From contig NZ_JARSBP010000004.1 of assembly GCF_029623955.1 (NCBI RefSeq), positions 434,001 through 498,000 of the forward strand: DNA of 64,000 nucleotides, given 5' to 3'. A program made the position numbers and the translations under genes. Position 1 is the stretch's first letter, and every line of letters starts with the position of its first letter. Positions 34,892 to 43,817 of this stretch are shown here, piece after piece. This stretch comes from Mycobacterium sp. 236(2023). Its GTDB lineage: Bacteria; Actinomycetota; Actinomycetes; Mycobacteriales; Mycobacteriaceae. The notes under the pieces were generated by a model, which worked only from the letters and a program-made list of their open reading frames with translations, ran no database searches and was not told the origin of the DNA.

Positions 34892-35656
34892 GTGACCACG
34901 GCCCCCCTGACCCCGGTCGACCCGGTCGTGCAGGTCGAGGCGAGCCCGCCAGGGCCGGCGATCGGTGCCTTCTTCGACCTCGACGGCACCCTCGTCGACG
35001 GGTTCACCGCCACCGCCCACGCGGGTGACCGGATCCGTCGCCGCCAGGCCCGCATCGGCGAGGTCACCGGCGTCATCGAGGCCGCGATGCGCTATCGGTT
35101 CGGCCGAGTGAACTTCGCGAAGCTGCTCGAACGCGCCGCCGGTTATCTCCGTGGTGAATCGCTCTCCGAACTGGACCTCGTCGGCGAGCGCCTCTTCGCC
35201 GAACGCGTCCGGGACCGAATGTTCCCTGCCATGCGCGAGGTCGTAGCGGCTCACCAGCGGCAAGGGCACACCGTCGTCATGTGCTCGTCGGCCTTGACCA
35301 TCCACGCCGAGCCGGTTGCGCGGTACCTGGACATCGGCCACGTGCTGTGCAACCACTTCGAGGTGGACCAGGACGGGCTGCTGACGGGCCGCATCACCCG
35401 GCCCGTGATCTGGGGTAAGCGCAAGGCCGCCGCGGTGCAGGGCTTCTGCGCCGACAACGGCGTCGAGCTGCAGAACAGCTACTTCTACGCCGACGGGAAC
35501 GAGGACATCGCCCTGATGTCGCTCGTGGGAAATCCGCGTCCGGTGAATCCCCGACGCGACCTCGCCGCGATGGCCGTCGCCCAGGGCTGGCCCGTCCTGA
35601 AGGTGGTGAATCCGGGCAAGGGCAACCACGGTGGGCTCCGTGGTGTAATAAAATAG
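34892..35656 (+). CDS. HAD-superfamily (subclass IB, SerB-like) phosphatase
   Basis: 254 aa with a GTG start after GAGGAG. Motif I FFDLDGTLVDG (Asp29, Asp31), motif II CSSAL, Lys in WGKRKAAAV and motif IV YADGNEDIALMSLVGNP are all present, so it should be active. Subclass IB phosphatases of this form are fused to an acylglycerolphosphate acyltransferase (PlsC) in some mycobacterial proteins; here the HAD part stands alone. The substrate may be a phosphorylated lipid precursor or phosphoserine. The KstR-type box at its 3' end belongs to the next gene. Confidence 0.85.
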   Translation: MTTAPLTPVDPVVQVEASPPGPAIGAFFDLDGTLVDGFTATAHAGDRIRRRQARIGEVTGVIEAAMRYRFGRVNFAKLLERAAGYLRGESLSELDLVGERLFAERVRDRMFPAMREVVAAHQRQGHTVVMCSSALTIHAEPVARYLDIGHVLCNHFEVDQDGLLTGRITRPVIWGKRKAAAVQGFCADNGVELQNSYFYADGNEDIALMSLVGNPRPVNPRRDLAAMAVAQGWPVLKVVNPGKGNHGGLRGVIK

Positions 35657-35667
35657 AACACGTTTCA
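35654..35667. promoter_or_regulatory. KstR-type operator upstream of the IpdC-like gene
   Basis: TAGAACACGTTTCA matches TnnAACnnGTTnnA at every defined position. It overlaps the last codon of the HAD phosphatase gene and lies 53 bp before the ATG of the flavoprotein gene. A second GAAC...GTTC pair (35673-35688) follows immediately and may be a weaker half-site. Confidence 0.65.
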
Positions 35668-35720
35668 GTTTTGAACTGTTCTCGAACATATCCCGCCTAT
35701 GAGCCCACCAGGAGCGGACT

Positions 35721-36854
35721 ATGCACACTCCCCTGTGCGACCAACTCGGCATCGAATTTCCCATCTTCGCGTTCACCCACTGCCGTGACGTCGTCGTCGC
35801 CGTGAGCAAGGCCGGCGGCTTCGGTGTCCTCGGTGCGGTCGGTTTCACCCCCGAGCAGCTCGAGATCGAGCTCAATTGGATCGACGAGAACATCGGCGAC
35901 CACCCCTACGGCGTCGACATCGTGATCCCGAACAAGTACGAGGGCATGGACTCGGTCGACGTGGATCCCGAGGTCCTCAAGAAGACCCTCAACGACCTCG
36001 TTCCCGACGGGCACATCGAATTCGCGAAGAAGATCCTGTCCGACCACGGTGTGCCGGTCGACCACAGCGACGACGACGCGCTGCAACTGCTCGGCTGGAC
36101 CGAGGCGACGGCCACCCCGCAGGTCGAGGTCGCGTTGCGGCACCCGAAGGTCACGATGATCGCCAACGCGCTGGGCACCCCGCCCGCCGACATGATCAAG
36201 CACATCCACGATGAGGGCCGCGTGGTCGCGGCGCTGTGCGGCTCGCCATACCAGGCCCGCAAGCACGCCGACGCCGGCGTCGACATCATCATCGCCCAGG
36301 GCGGCGAGGCCGGCGGCCACTGCGGCGACGTCGGTTCGATCGTGTTGTGGCCCCAGGTCGTCAAGGAGGTCGCGCCTGTTCCGGTGCTTGCTGCCGGCGG
36401 TATCGGCAGCGGTCAGCAGATCGCCGCGGCGCTGGCGCTCGGCGCGCAGGGCGCCTGGACCGGATCGCAGTGGGTCATGGTCGAGGAGTCCGAGCACACC
36501 CCAGTGCAGCACGCCGCCTACGCCAAGGCGTCCAGCCGAGACACCGTGCGCAGCCGCTCCTTCACCGGCAAGCCCGCGCGCATGTTGAAGAACGACTGGA
36601 CCGAGGCGTGGGAGAAGGAAGACAACCCGAAGCCGCTCGGAATGCCGTTGCAGTACATGGTTTCCGGCATGGCCGTGGCCGCCACCCACAAGTACCCCAA
36701 CGAGTCGGTCGACGTCGCGTTCAACCCGGTCGGCCAGGTCGTCGGTCAGTTCACCAAGGTGGAGAAGACGTCGGTGGTGATCGAGCGCTGGGTGCAGGAG
36801 TACCTGGAGGCGACGAGCACGCTCAACGAGCTCAACGAGGCCGCCAGCGTTTAG
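35721..36854 (+). CDS. IpdC-like/nitronate-monooxygenase-family flavoprotein
   Basis: 377 aa, FMN-dependent TIM barrel of the 2-nitropropane dioxygenase family. Start PIFAFTHCRDVVVAVSKAGGFGVLG, the phosphate-binding region IIIAQGGEAGGHCGDVGS and the AAGGIGSGQQIAAALALGAQ loop are typical. The text is very close to my memory of M. tuberculosis IpdC (Rv3553), which oxidises a CoA-linked intermediate of steroid C/D-ring breakdown. In M. tuberculosis that gene belongs to the KstR2 regulon, whereas here a KstR-type box precedes the gene. It may be the orthologue or a paralogue; a generic nitronate monooxygenase is the alternative. Confidence 0.75.
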   Translation: MHTPLCDQLGIEFPIFAFTHCRDVVVAVSKAGGFGVLGAVGFTPEQLEIELNWIDENIGDHPYGVDIVIPNKYEGMDSVDVDPEVLKKTLNDLVPDGHIEFAKKILSDHGVPVDHSDDDALQLLGWTEATATPQVEVALRHPKVTMIANALGTPPADMIKHIHDEGRVVAALCGSPYQARKHADAGVDIIIAQGGEAGGHCGDVGSIVLWPQVVKEVAPVPVLAAGGIGSGQQIAAALALGAQGAWTGSQWVMVEESEHTPVQHAAYAKASSRDTVRSRSFTGKPARMLKNDWTEAWEKEDNPKPLGMPLQYMVSGMAVAATHKYPNESVDVAFNPVGQVVGQFTKVEKTSVVIERWVQEYLEATSTLNELNEAASV

Positions 36855-36859
36855 TCACT

Positions 36860-36913
36860 GGTGATTCGGCGTGCGCAGTCGCGCTGAGCGCAACCCCGCA
36901 CGCCGAAATCACC
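36860..36913. terminator. Long hairpin between convergent genes
   Basis: Left arm 36860-36875 (GGTGATTCGGCGTGCG) pairs with 36897-36913 with a single one-base bulge; the loop is itself partly self-complementary (GCGCTGAGCGC). It sits between the IpdC-like gene and the UvrA-like gene, which point at each other, and overlaps the last codons of the latter. No T-run follows on either strand. It could be a bidirectional terminator-like structure or a dispersed repeat element. Confidence 0.6.
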
Positions 36914-39301
36914 TGGCGACGTAGTCGGCGAGGTGTTGGCCGGTGAGGGTAGACGCCTCGTCGACCAGCTGCCTCGGTGTGCCCTCGAAGACGATGCGCC
37001 CGCCGTCGTGGCCGGCGCCCGGTCCGAGATCGATGATCCAGTCGGCGTGGGCCATGACGGCCTGGTGATGCTCGATGACCACCACCGACTTGCCGTCGTC
37101 GACCAGCCGGTCCAGCAGGCCCAGTAGCTGATCGACATCGGCGAGGTGCAGGCCGGTGGTCGGCTCGTCGAGAATGTAGATCGCACTCTCGTCGGCGCCC
37201 TTGTCCGACAGCCGGGCGGCGAGCTTCAGCCGTTGCCGCTCGCCGCCGGACAGCGTGGTCAGCGGCTGCCCCAGCGTCAGATACCCGAGGCCCACATCGG
37301 CCATTCGCTCCAGGATCTTTTGCGCAGCAGGAACTTTCGCCTCGTCGCTGCCGAAGTACCCGGCGGCGTCTGTCACGGGCATCGCCAGTACCTCGGCGAT
37401 GTTCTGACCCCCGAGCGTGTACTCCAGCACCTCGGCCTGGAACCGCCGGCCCTCGCACTCCTCACACGTGGACTCGACAGTCGCCATCACCCCGAGCTCG
37501 GTGTAGATGACGCCCGCTCCGTTGCAGGCCGGGCAGGCGCCTTCTGAATTCGAGCTGAACAGAGCGGGTTTGACGCCATTGGCTTTGGCGAAGGCCTTCC
37601 GGATCGGCTCCAGCAGGCCCGTGTAGGTCGCCGGGTTGCTGCGCCGGGAACCACGGATCGGTGCCTGGTCGATCGACACCACGCCGTCCTTCGTGGCGAC
37701 CGAGCCGTCGATCAAAGAGCTCTTACCGGAGCCGGCCACACCGGTCACGACGACGAGCACGCCGAGCGGGATGTCGACGTCGACGTCGGCCAGATTGTGG
37801 GTGTTGGCGCCGCGGATCTCCAACGCGCCGTTAGCCTCTCGCACTGTCTCCTTCAACGCGGCGCGGTCGTGGAGATGGCGCCCGGTCAGCGTGTCGCTCG
37901 CGCCAAGCTTCTCTACGCTGCCCTCGAACACGATCTCGCCGCCCGCCGTGCCCGCGCCGGGGCCGAGGTCGACTACATGATCGGCGATGGCAATGGTTTC
38001 CGGCTTGTGCTCGACAACGAGAACCGTGTTGCCCTTGTCCCGCAACTGCAGCAGCAGGTTGTTCATCCGCGCGATGTCATGCGGGTGCAGGCCGATGGTC
38101 GGCTCGTCGAACACGTAGGTGACGTCGGTCAGCGACGACCCGAGGTGACGGATCATCTTGACGCGCTGGGCTTCTCCCCCGGACAGGGTGCCCGCCGGCC
38201 GGTCCAGCGACAGATAACCCAACCCGATCTCGACGAACGAGTCCAGCGTGTGCTGCAGTGCGGTGAGCAGCGGCGCCACCGACTTGTCTTTCACCGATGC
38301 GATCCACTTCGCCAGGTCCGTGATCTGCATCCCGCACACGTCGGCGATGTTGGCGCCCTTGATCTTCGACGACCGTGCGGTCTCCGACAGCCGGGTGCCG
38401 TCGCACTCCGGGCACGTCGTGAACGTCACCGCGCGTTCGACGAACGCGCGGATGTGGGGCTGCATCGCCTCGACGTCCTTGGACAGGAACGACTTCTGGA
38501 TCTGCGGGATCAGGCCGAGGTAGGTCAGGTTGACACCGTCGACCTTGAGCTTGGTCGCGTCCTTGTACAGCAGCGCGTCCAGTTCCTTCTTGGTGAACTT
38601 GTTGATCGGCTTGTCGCAGTCGAAGAAGCCGCAGCCGTTGAAGATCCGGCCGTACCAGCCTTCCATCGAGAAGCCGGGGATGGTCAGCGCACCCTCGTTG
38701 AGCGATTTGGTGTCGTCGTAGAGCGCCGTCAGATCGATGTCGTTGACGGCGCCCCGCCCTTCGCAGCGGGGGCACATGCCGCCGACGATGGAGAAGTCAC
38801 GGCGTTCCTTGACGGTCTTGCCGCCCTTGTCGAATGTCACTGCGCCGGCCCCGCTGATCGAGGCGACGTTGAACGAAAATGCCTGTGGGGAACCGATATA
38901 CGGCTGGCCCAGCCTGCTGAACAGGATCCGCAGCATCGCTCCGGTGTCGGTGGCGGTGCCGACCGTGGAGCGAGGATCGGCGCCCATCCGCTGCTGGTCG
39001 ACGATGATCGCGGTGGTGAGTCCTTCGAGGACGTCGACGTCGGGGCGTGCCAGCGACGGCATGAAACCCTGGACGAACGCGCTGTAGGTCTCATTGATGA
39101 GCCGTTGGGATTCGGCGGCGATGGTGTCGAACACGAGCGAGCTCTTGCCGGATCCGGAGACTCCGGTGAACACCGTCAGCCTGCGCTTGGGCAGTTCGAT
39201 GCTGACGTCCTTGAGGTTGTTCTCGCGGGCTCCGGTGACGCGGATCAGGTCATGGGCGTCGGCTGGATTGCTCCTCGCGTCCGCGGCGGCAGCGTGGGGC
39301 A

Positions 39302-39302
<1 letters not shown>
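36909..39302 (-). CDS. UvrA-like ABC ATPase (short paralogue)
   Basis: 797 aa versus about 950-970 for UvrA. Two ABC modules: Walker A GVSGSGKSSLV (about 47-57) and GVAGSGKSSLI, signature motifs GTLSGGEAQRVK and TTLSGGERQRLK, Walker B YVFDEPTIGLHP and YILDEPTTGLHL. Zinc-type Cys pairs remain (CPRCEGRG, CPECDGTR, CPACNGAG, CEECEGRR). The size deficit suggests that the UvrB-binding domain is missing or reduced, as in UvrA2-type proteins linked to drug or damage tolerance. The ATG at 39302 overlaps the stop of the VOC gene (TGATG), so they are coupled. Confidence 0.88.
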
Positions 39303-39715
<413 letters not shown>

Positions 39716-39720
39716 GCCGA

Positions 39721-40170
39721 TCACGCTATCGGCGGGCCCGCGACCGATGCTTCTCGATTCCTGATCGGTCTGGTGACCTGTTTGGCCATGCACGACGGGA
39801 TGCCGGCGGCGTCATTGCACGCGACTTTGCGATAGACGCTCGGCGGAACACCCACCAATTCGGTGAACCGGGTGCTGAAGGTGCCCAATGACGAACATCC
39901 GACGGCGAAGCACACCTCGGTGACCGACATCTCGCCGCGCCGCAACAGCGCCATCGCCCGCTCGATACGGCGGGTCATCAGATAGCTGTACGGCGACTCG
40001 CCGTATGCGGTTTTGAACTGGCGTGACAGGTGCCCGGCCGACATGTTCACGGACCTGGCGAGCGTGTCGACGTTCAAGGGCTGCGCGTACTCCCGGTCGA
40101 TGCGGTCCTTGACGCTGCGCAGAAGCGTCAGGTCTCGCAGGCGCTGTGCCAGCGCGGGGTCGCTTGCCAC
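39721..40170 (-). CDS. AraC-type transcriptional regulator
   Basis: 149 aa with a GTG start at 40170 (an ATG at 40212 is possible). Only the DNA-binding double helix-turn-helix is present (about 28-125; LNVDTLARSVNMSAGHLSRQFK and SVTEVCFAVGCSSLGTFSTRFTELVGVPPSVYR). There is no sensory domain, so it resembles MarA/SoxS-size regulators. It precedes and probably controls the VOC and UvrA-like genes. It is divergent from a TetR gene. Confidence 0.85.
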   Translation of the reverse strand: MASDPALAQRLRDLTLLRSVKDRIDREYAQPLNVDTLARSVNMSAGHLSRQFKTAYGESPYSYLMTRRIERAMALLRRGEMSVTEVCFAVGCSSLGTFSTRFTELVGVPPSVYRKVACNDAAGIPSCMAKQVTRPIRNREASVAGPPIA

Positions 40171-40256
40171 GCGAAAAATCTTACGGGTGCTACTTCTCTC
40201 GGACGACGGCATTATGTAGGGTGATATACATATTCTGGAGAAAAGGGGCTCGGTCC

Positions 40257-40850
40257 GTGACAAGTCCACGCGAACGGATGGTCATCTCGGCGGCCTTGCT
40301 GATCAGGGAGCGCGGCGCACACCCGACCGCCATCGCCGACGTACTCGAGCACAGCGGTGCGCCGCGCGGCTCGGCCTACCACTACTTCCCCGGAGGCCGC
40401 ACGCAACTGCTCTGCGAAGCAGTCGACTATGCAGGCGAGTTCATGGCCGACCGGTTGTCCCAGGCGCCGTCAAGCCTCGACGCACTCGACGGACTCTTCG
40501 ATACCTACCGGAAGCAGCTGGAGCGCAGCGACTTCCGTGCCGGCTGCCCCGTCGTCGCGGTCGCGGTCGAATCGGGCGACCCGGCCAAACCCGGACAGGC
40601 CGAGCCGGTGATCGACCGGGCCGCCGCCGCATTCGAGCGCTGGCGGGGCGTGATCGCGCGACGGCTCGCCGCCGACGGCGTCGCAGGAGCCGAAGCCGCT
40701 GCGCTGGCCATGCTGGTGCTGACGTCCTTCGAAGGTGCCATCGTCGTCGCGCGGGCCGCGCGCGACCTCGAACCGCTCAATGTCGTTCAAGCTCAACTGC
40801 GTTCACTGATCAGTGCGCAGACCACCGCAGGAAAGAGAGCGCCGCGATGA
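40257..40850 (+). CDS. TetR-family regulator, LmrA/YxaF-like
   Basis: 197 aa with a GTG start preceded by CTGGAGAAAAGGGG. The DNA-binding part (residues 4-50: PRERMVISAALLIRERG, DVLEHSGAPRGSAYHYFPGGRTQLL) is of the LmrA/YxaF type. It overlaps the molybdopterin oxidoreductase gene by 4 bases (ATGA), so the two are co-transcribed and the regulator likely controls its own operon. The AT-rich imperfect dyad GATATACATATTC at 40223-40235 just upstream is a candidate operator. Confidence 0.88.
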   Translation: MTSPRERMVISAALLIRERGAHPTAIADVLEHSGAPRGSAYHYFPGGRTQLLCEAVDYAGEFMADRLSQAPSSLDALDGLFDTYRKQLERSDFRAGCPVVAVAVESGDPAKPGQAEPVIDRAAAAFERWRGVIARRLAADGVAGAEAAALAMLVLTSFEGAIVVARAARDLEPLNVVQAQLRSLISAQTTAGKRAPR

Positions 40851-43105
40851 CCGAAAAGGCGCAGGACTGGCAGCCCACCGCGTGCATCCTCTGCGAATGC
40901 AACTGCGGCATCGTCGTCCAGGTGGAGGATCGCACGCTGGCCCGCATCCGCGGCGACAAGGACCACCCGGCCTCACACGGATACACCTGCAACAAAGCGC
41001 TGAGGCTCGACCACTACCAGAACAACCGCAACCGGCTCACGTCCCCGATGCGTCGCCGTCCCGACGGCAGCTATGAGGAAATCGATTGGGACACGGCCAT
41101 CGCCGAGGTCGCCGCGGGCTTCCAGGCGGTCGCGACGGCCCACGGCGGGAACACGATCATGTACTACGGCGGGGGCGGGCAGGGCAATCACCTCGGCGGC
41201 GCCTACAGCGGCGCCTTCCTCAAAGCACTCGGGTCCTACCACCGGTCCAATGCCCTGGCCCAGGAGAAGACCGGCGAACACTGGGTCGACGCCCACTTCT
41301 ACGGCAACCACACCCGCGGCGAATTTGAGCACGCCGAAGTCTCGGTGTTCGTCGGAAAGAACCCGTGGATGTCGCAGAGTTTCCCGCGGGCGCGGGTGGT
41401 GCTCAACGAGATCGCCAAGGATCCGGCCCGGTCGATGATCGTCATCGACCCCGTCATCACCGACACCGCGAAGATGGCCGACTTCCACCTGCGGGTGCGA
41501 CCCGGAGCCGACGCGTGGTGTCTGGCGGCGCTGGCCGCAGTGCTGGTGCAGGAGGACCTCTGCGACGAAGCCTTTCTCGCCGAGCACGTCACCGGCGTCG
41601 AACCCGTCCGCGAGGTCCTCGCCGAGGTGCCCATCGGTGTCTACGCGCAGCGCAGCGGCGTCGAGGAGGAGCTGATCCGGGCGGCCGCCCGCCGGATCGC
41701 CTCGGCCGCAAGCGTGGCGGTCTTCGAGGATCTCGGCGTCCAGCAGTCCCCCAACAGCACGCTGTGCTCGTATCTGAACAAGATGCTGTGGATCCTGACC
41801 GGCAACTTCGCCAAACGCGGTGGCCAGCATCTACATTCGTCGTTCGCACCGCTGTTCCGGCCGGGCGGCGTGGGCCGCACGCCGGTGACGGGAGCGCCGA
41901 TCATCGGCGGATTGATGCCCAGCAACGTCGTCCCCGAGGAGATCCTCACCAAACATCCGGACCGTTTCCGCGCCATGATCGTCGAGAGCAGCAATCCGGC
42001 GCACTCGGTCGCCGATTCCGACGCAGTCCGCCGGGCATTGTCCGAACTCGAATTCCTGGTCGTCATCGACGTCGCGATGACGGAAACGGCGAGGTTGGCC
42101 CACTACGTGTTGCCCGCAGCCAGCCAGTTCGAGAAGGCCGAGGCGACGTTCTTCAATCTTGAGTTCCCGCACAACACCTTTCACCTCCGGCATCGGCTGA
42201 TGGAGCCGCTCGCCGGCACACTGCCCGAGCCCGAGATCTGGGCGCGATTGATGCGCGCGCTCGAGGTCGTCGACGACGCCGAACTGGCGCCGCTGCGCAA
42301 GGCCGCCAAAGACGGGCTCGACGCCTTCGCCGCGGCGTTTCTCGCCGCCGTCGGCGCCAACCCTCGCCTGGGCAAGGTCCTGCCGTTCGTTCTCTACGAG
42401 ACGCTCGGTCCGACGCTTCCCGAGGGACTCTCGGGCGCCGCTGCGCTTTGGGGGCTGGCGCAGAAAGCCGCGATGACCTACCCGGATGCGGTGCGCAGGG
42501 CTGGACACGCCGACGGCAACGCACTGTTCCGCGCGATCCTTGCGAGCCGGTCGGGGATGACCTTCACGGTGCACGAGTACGAAGACGACTTCACGCTGAT
42601 CTCGCATCCGGATCGCAAGATCGCCCTCGAGATGTCTGAAATGCTCGCCGACATCCGGGGCCTGGCCGACACTGCTGCCGGCCTCACCACCCCGGACTAT
42701 CCCATCGTGCTGTCGGCCGGCGAGCGACGCGCCTACACCGCAAACGACATCATCAGGGATCCGTCATGGCGCAAACGAGACGCCGACGGGGCGCTGCGGG
42801 TCAGCCCGGAGGATGCCGAGGCGCTCGGTCTCGTCGACGGTGGCCGCGCGCGGATCACCACCGCGGCGGGCAGCGCCGAGGCGACGGTGGAGATCAGCGA
42901 CGTGATGCTGCCCGGGCACGCGTCGTTGCCCAACGGGTACGGACTCGATTTCGTCGACAGCGACGGCGGTGCCCAGGTGCCCGGGGTGGCGCCCAACGCG
43001 TTGACCTCGAGCGCGTGGCGCGATGCCTACGCGGGAACGCCGTGGCACAAGCATGTGCCGGCGCGGATTGAGAAGGTCGACGGTCTGGTCGGCGCGACTA
43101 GTTAG
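40847..43105 (+). CDS. Molybdopterin-dependent oxidoreductase (formate-dehydrogenase/BisC-like)
   Basis: 752 aa. An N-terminal 4Fe-4S motif is formed by Cys13, Cys16, Cys20 and Cys48, followed by the bis-MGD-binding fold (EIDWDTAIAEVA, NPWMSQSFPRAR, VVIDVAMTETARLAHYVLPAASQFE) and a C-terminal dinucleotide-binding domain (from about 615). Alone among typical members it has no partner subunit gene, no twin-arginine signal and no electron-transfer protein nearby, so it is a cytoplasmic single-subunit enzyme. The substrate is unknown. It is coupled to an upstream TetR gene. Confidence 0.88.
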   Translation: MTEKAQDWQPTACILCECNCGIVVQVEDRTLARIRGDKDHPASHGYTCNKALRLDHYQNNRNRLTSPMRRRPDGSYEEIDWDTAIAEVAAGFQAVATAHGGNTIMYYGGGGQGNHLGGAYSGAFLKALGSYHRSNALAQEKTGEHWVDAHFYGNHTRGEFEHAEVSVFVGKNPWMSQSFPRARVVLNEIAKDPARSMIVIDPVITDTAKMADFHLRVRPGADAWCLAALAAVLVQEDLCDEAFLAEHVTGVEPVREVLAEVPIGVYAQRSGVEEELIRAAARRIASAASVAVFEDLGVQQSPNSTLCSYLNKMLWILTGNFAKRGGQHLHSSFAPLFRPGGVGRTPVTGAPIIGGLMPSNVVPEEILTKHPDRFRAMIVESSNPAHSVADSDAVRRALSELEFLVVIDVAMTETARLAHYVLPAASQFEKAEATFFNLEFPHNTFHLRHRLMEPLAGTLPEPEIWARLMRALEVVDDAELAPLRKAAKDGLDAFAAAFLAAVGANPRLGKVLPFVLYETLGPTLPEGLSGAAALWGLAQKAAMTYPDAVRRAGHADGNALFRAILASRSGMTFTVHEYEDDFTLISHPDRKIALEMSEMLADIRGLADTAAGLTTPDYPIVLSAGERRAYTANDIIRDPSWRKRDADGALRVSPEDAEALGLVDGGRARITTAAGSAEATVEISDVMLPGHASLPNGYGLDFVDSDGGAQVPGVAPNALTSSAWRDAYAGTPWHKHVPARIEKVDGLVGATS

Positions 43106-43641
43106 GGGACGACCGGTGCGACCGGTGCGACCGGGGCCGATGCGTCCGGCGCCGCAGGAGCGGGCGGAGCCACCGGTGCCGGTCCCGTGTAGGACTGGGT
43201 GGCCGGACCGGAATTCATCGGCCGCTGGGTCAGGAGCAGCAGCGCGTCGCTGCCGCTGACCTCCTGGGTCCGCATCGCGTGCCAGAGATCGCGGAAGTAG
43301 CCGAGCTTCGTCTGCGTGGTCGGCGTCGTGCTGGTGCCGGGCGGCAGGTTGTCCGGGCTGGCGAGGTGCGGGACTTCCACGGGGGCCAGCGGTCCGACGG
43401 CCAGCGGAACCGCGGCCGGGTCACCGGAGACCGGGACGACGGGTGCCGCGAGCGGCGCGACGGGTTCGGCAGGGGCGCCGGGTCCGGGAGCGGGAGCCGG
43501 GGCGATCACCGGTGCGGGCACGGGCTGGGGCAACACCGGGGCAACCGGATCGGCCAGCGCCGATGGTGCCGTTGCGACCAGTGTCGCGAATGCCGCCGCG
43601 CCGATGATGGACGCCGTCCCTGTACGGAAACCGATCTTCAC
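43102..43641 (-). CDS. Secreted Pro/Ala-rich protein
   Basis: 179 aa with a GTG start preceded by GGGAGGG; the signal peptide spans residues 1-31 (ending ALADP). The mature protein is rich in Pro, Ala and Val (PAPVIAPAPAPGPG, APVAPVAPVVP at the C-terminus), with one less biased segment (TKLGYFRDLWHAMRTQEVSGSDALLLLTQRP) that may fold. It resembles in composition other exported Pro-Ala-rich mycobacterial proteins. Its stop overlaps that of the convergent oxidoreductase. Confidence 0.75.
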   Translation of the reverse strand: MKIGFRTGTASIIGAAAFATLVATAPSALADPVAPVLPQPVPAPVIAPAPAPGPGAPAEPVAPLAAPVVPVSGDPAAVPLAVGPLAPVEVPHLASPDNLPPGTSTTPTTQTKLGYFRDLWHAMRTQEVSGSDALLLLTQRPMNSGPATQSYTGPAPVAPPAPAAPDASAPVAPVAPVVP

Positions 43642-43817
43642 GATGCACCCTCCCGGTACCTCTGTAGTCACAGGATGCATCAGTTTCCCCGCGCATTTCG
43701 TTACAACGGCAGACTGACGGAGATGCAAATTTTCTCGTCTTCAACGAACTGGGCTCGCAGGCCCGCTCCGGTGGTGTAGCAATGCGTTACGCCCACTTGA
43801 CGCTGAGGAGCGAACGT

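Noticed and set aside
43680..43817. KstR operator upstream of the CYP125-like gene
   Set aside because: The only symmetric text (CGTTACAACG) does not contain the AACnnGTT core.
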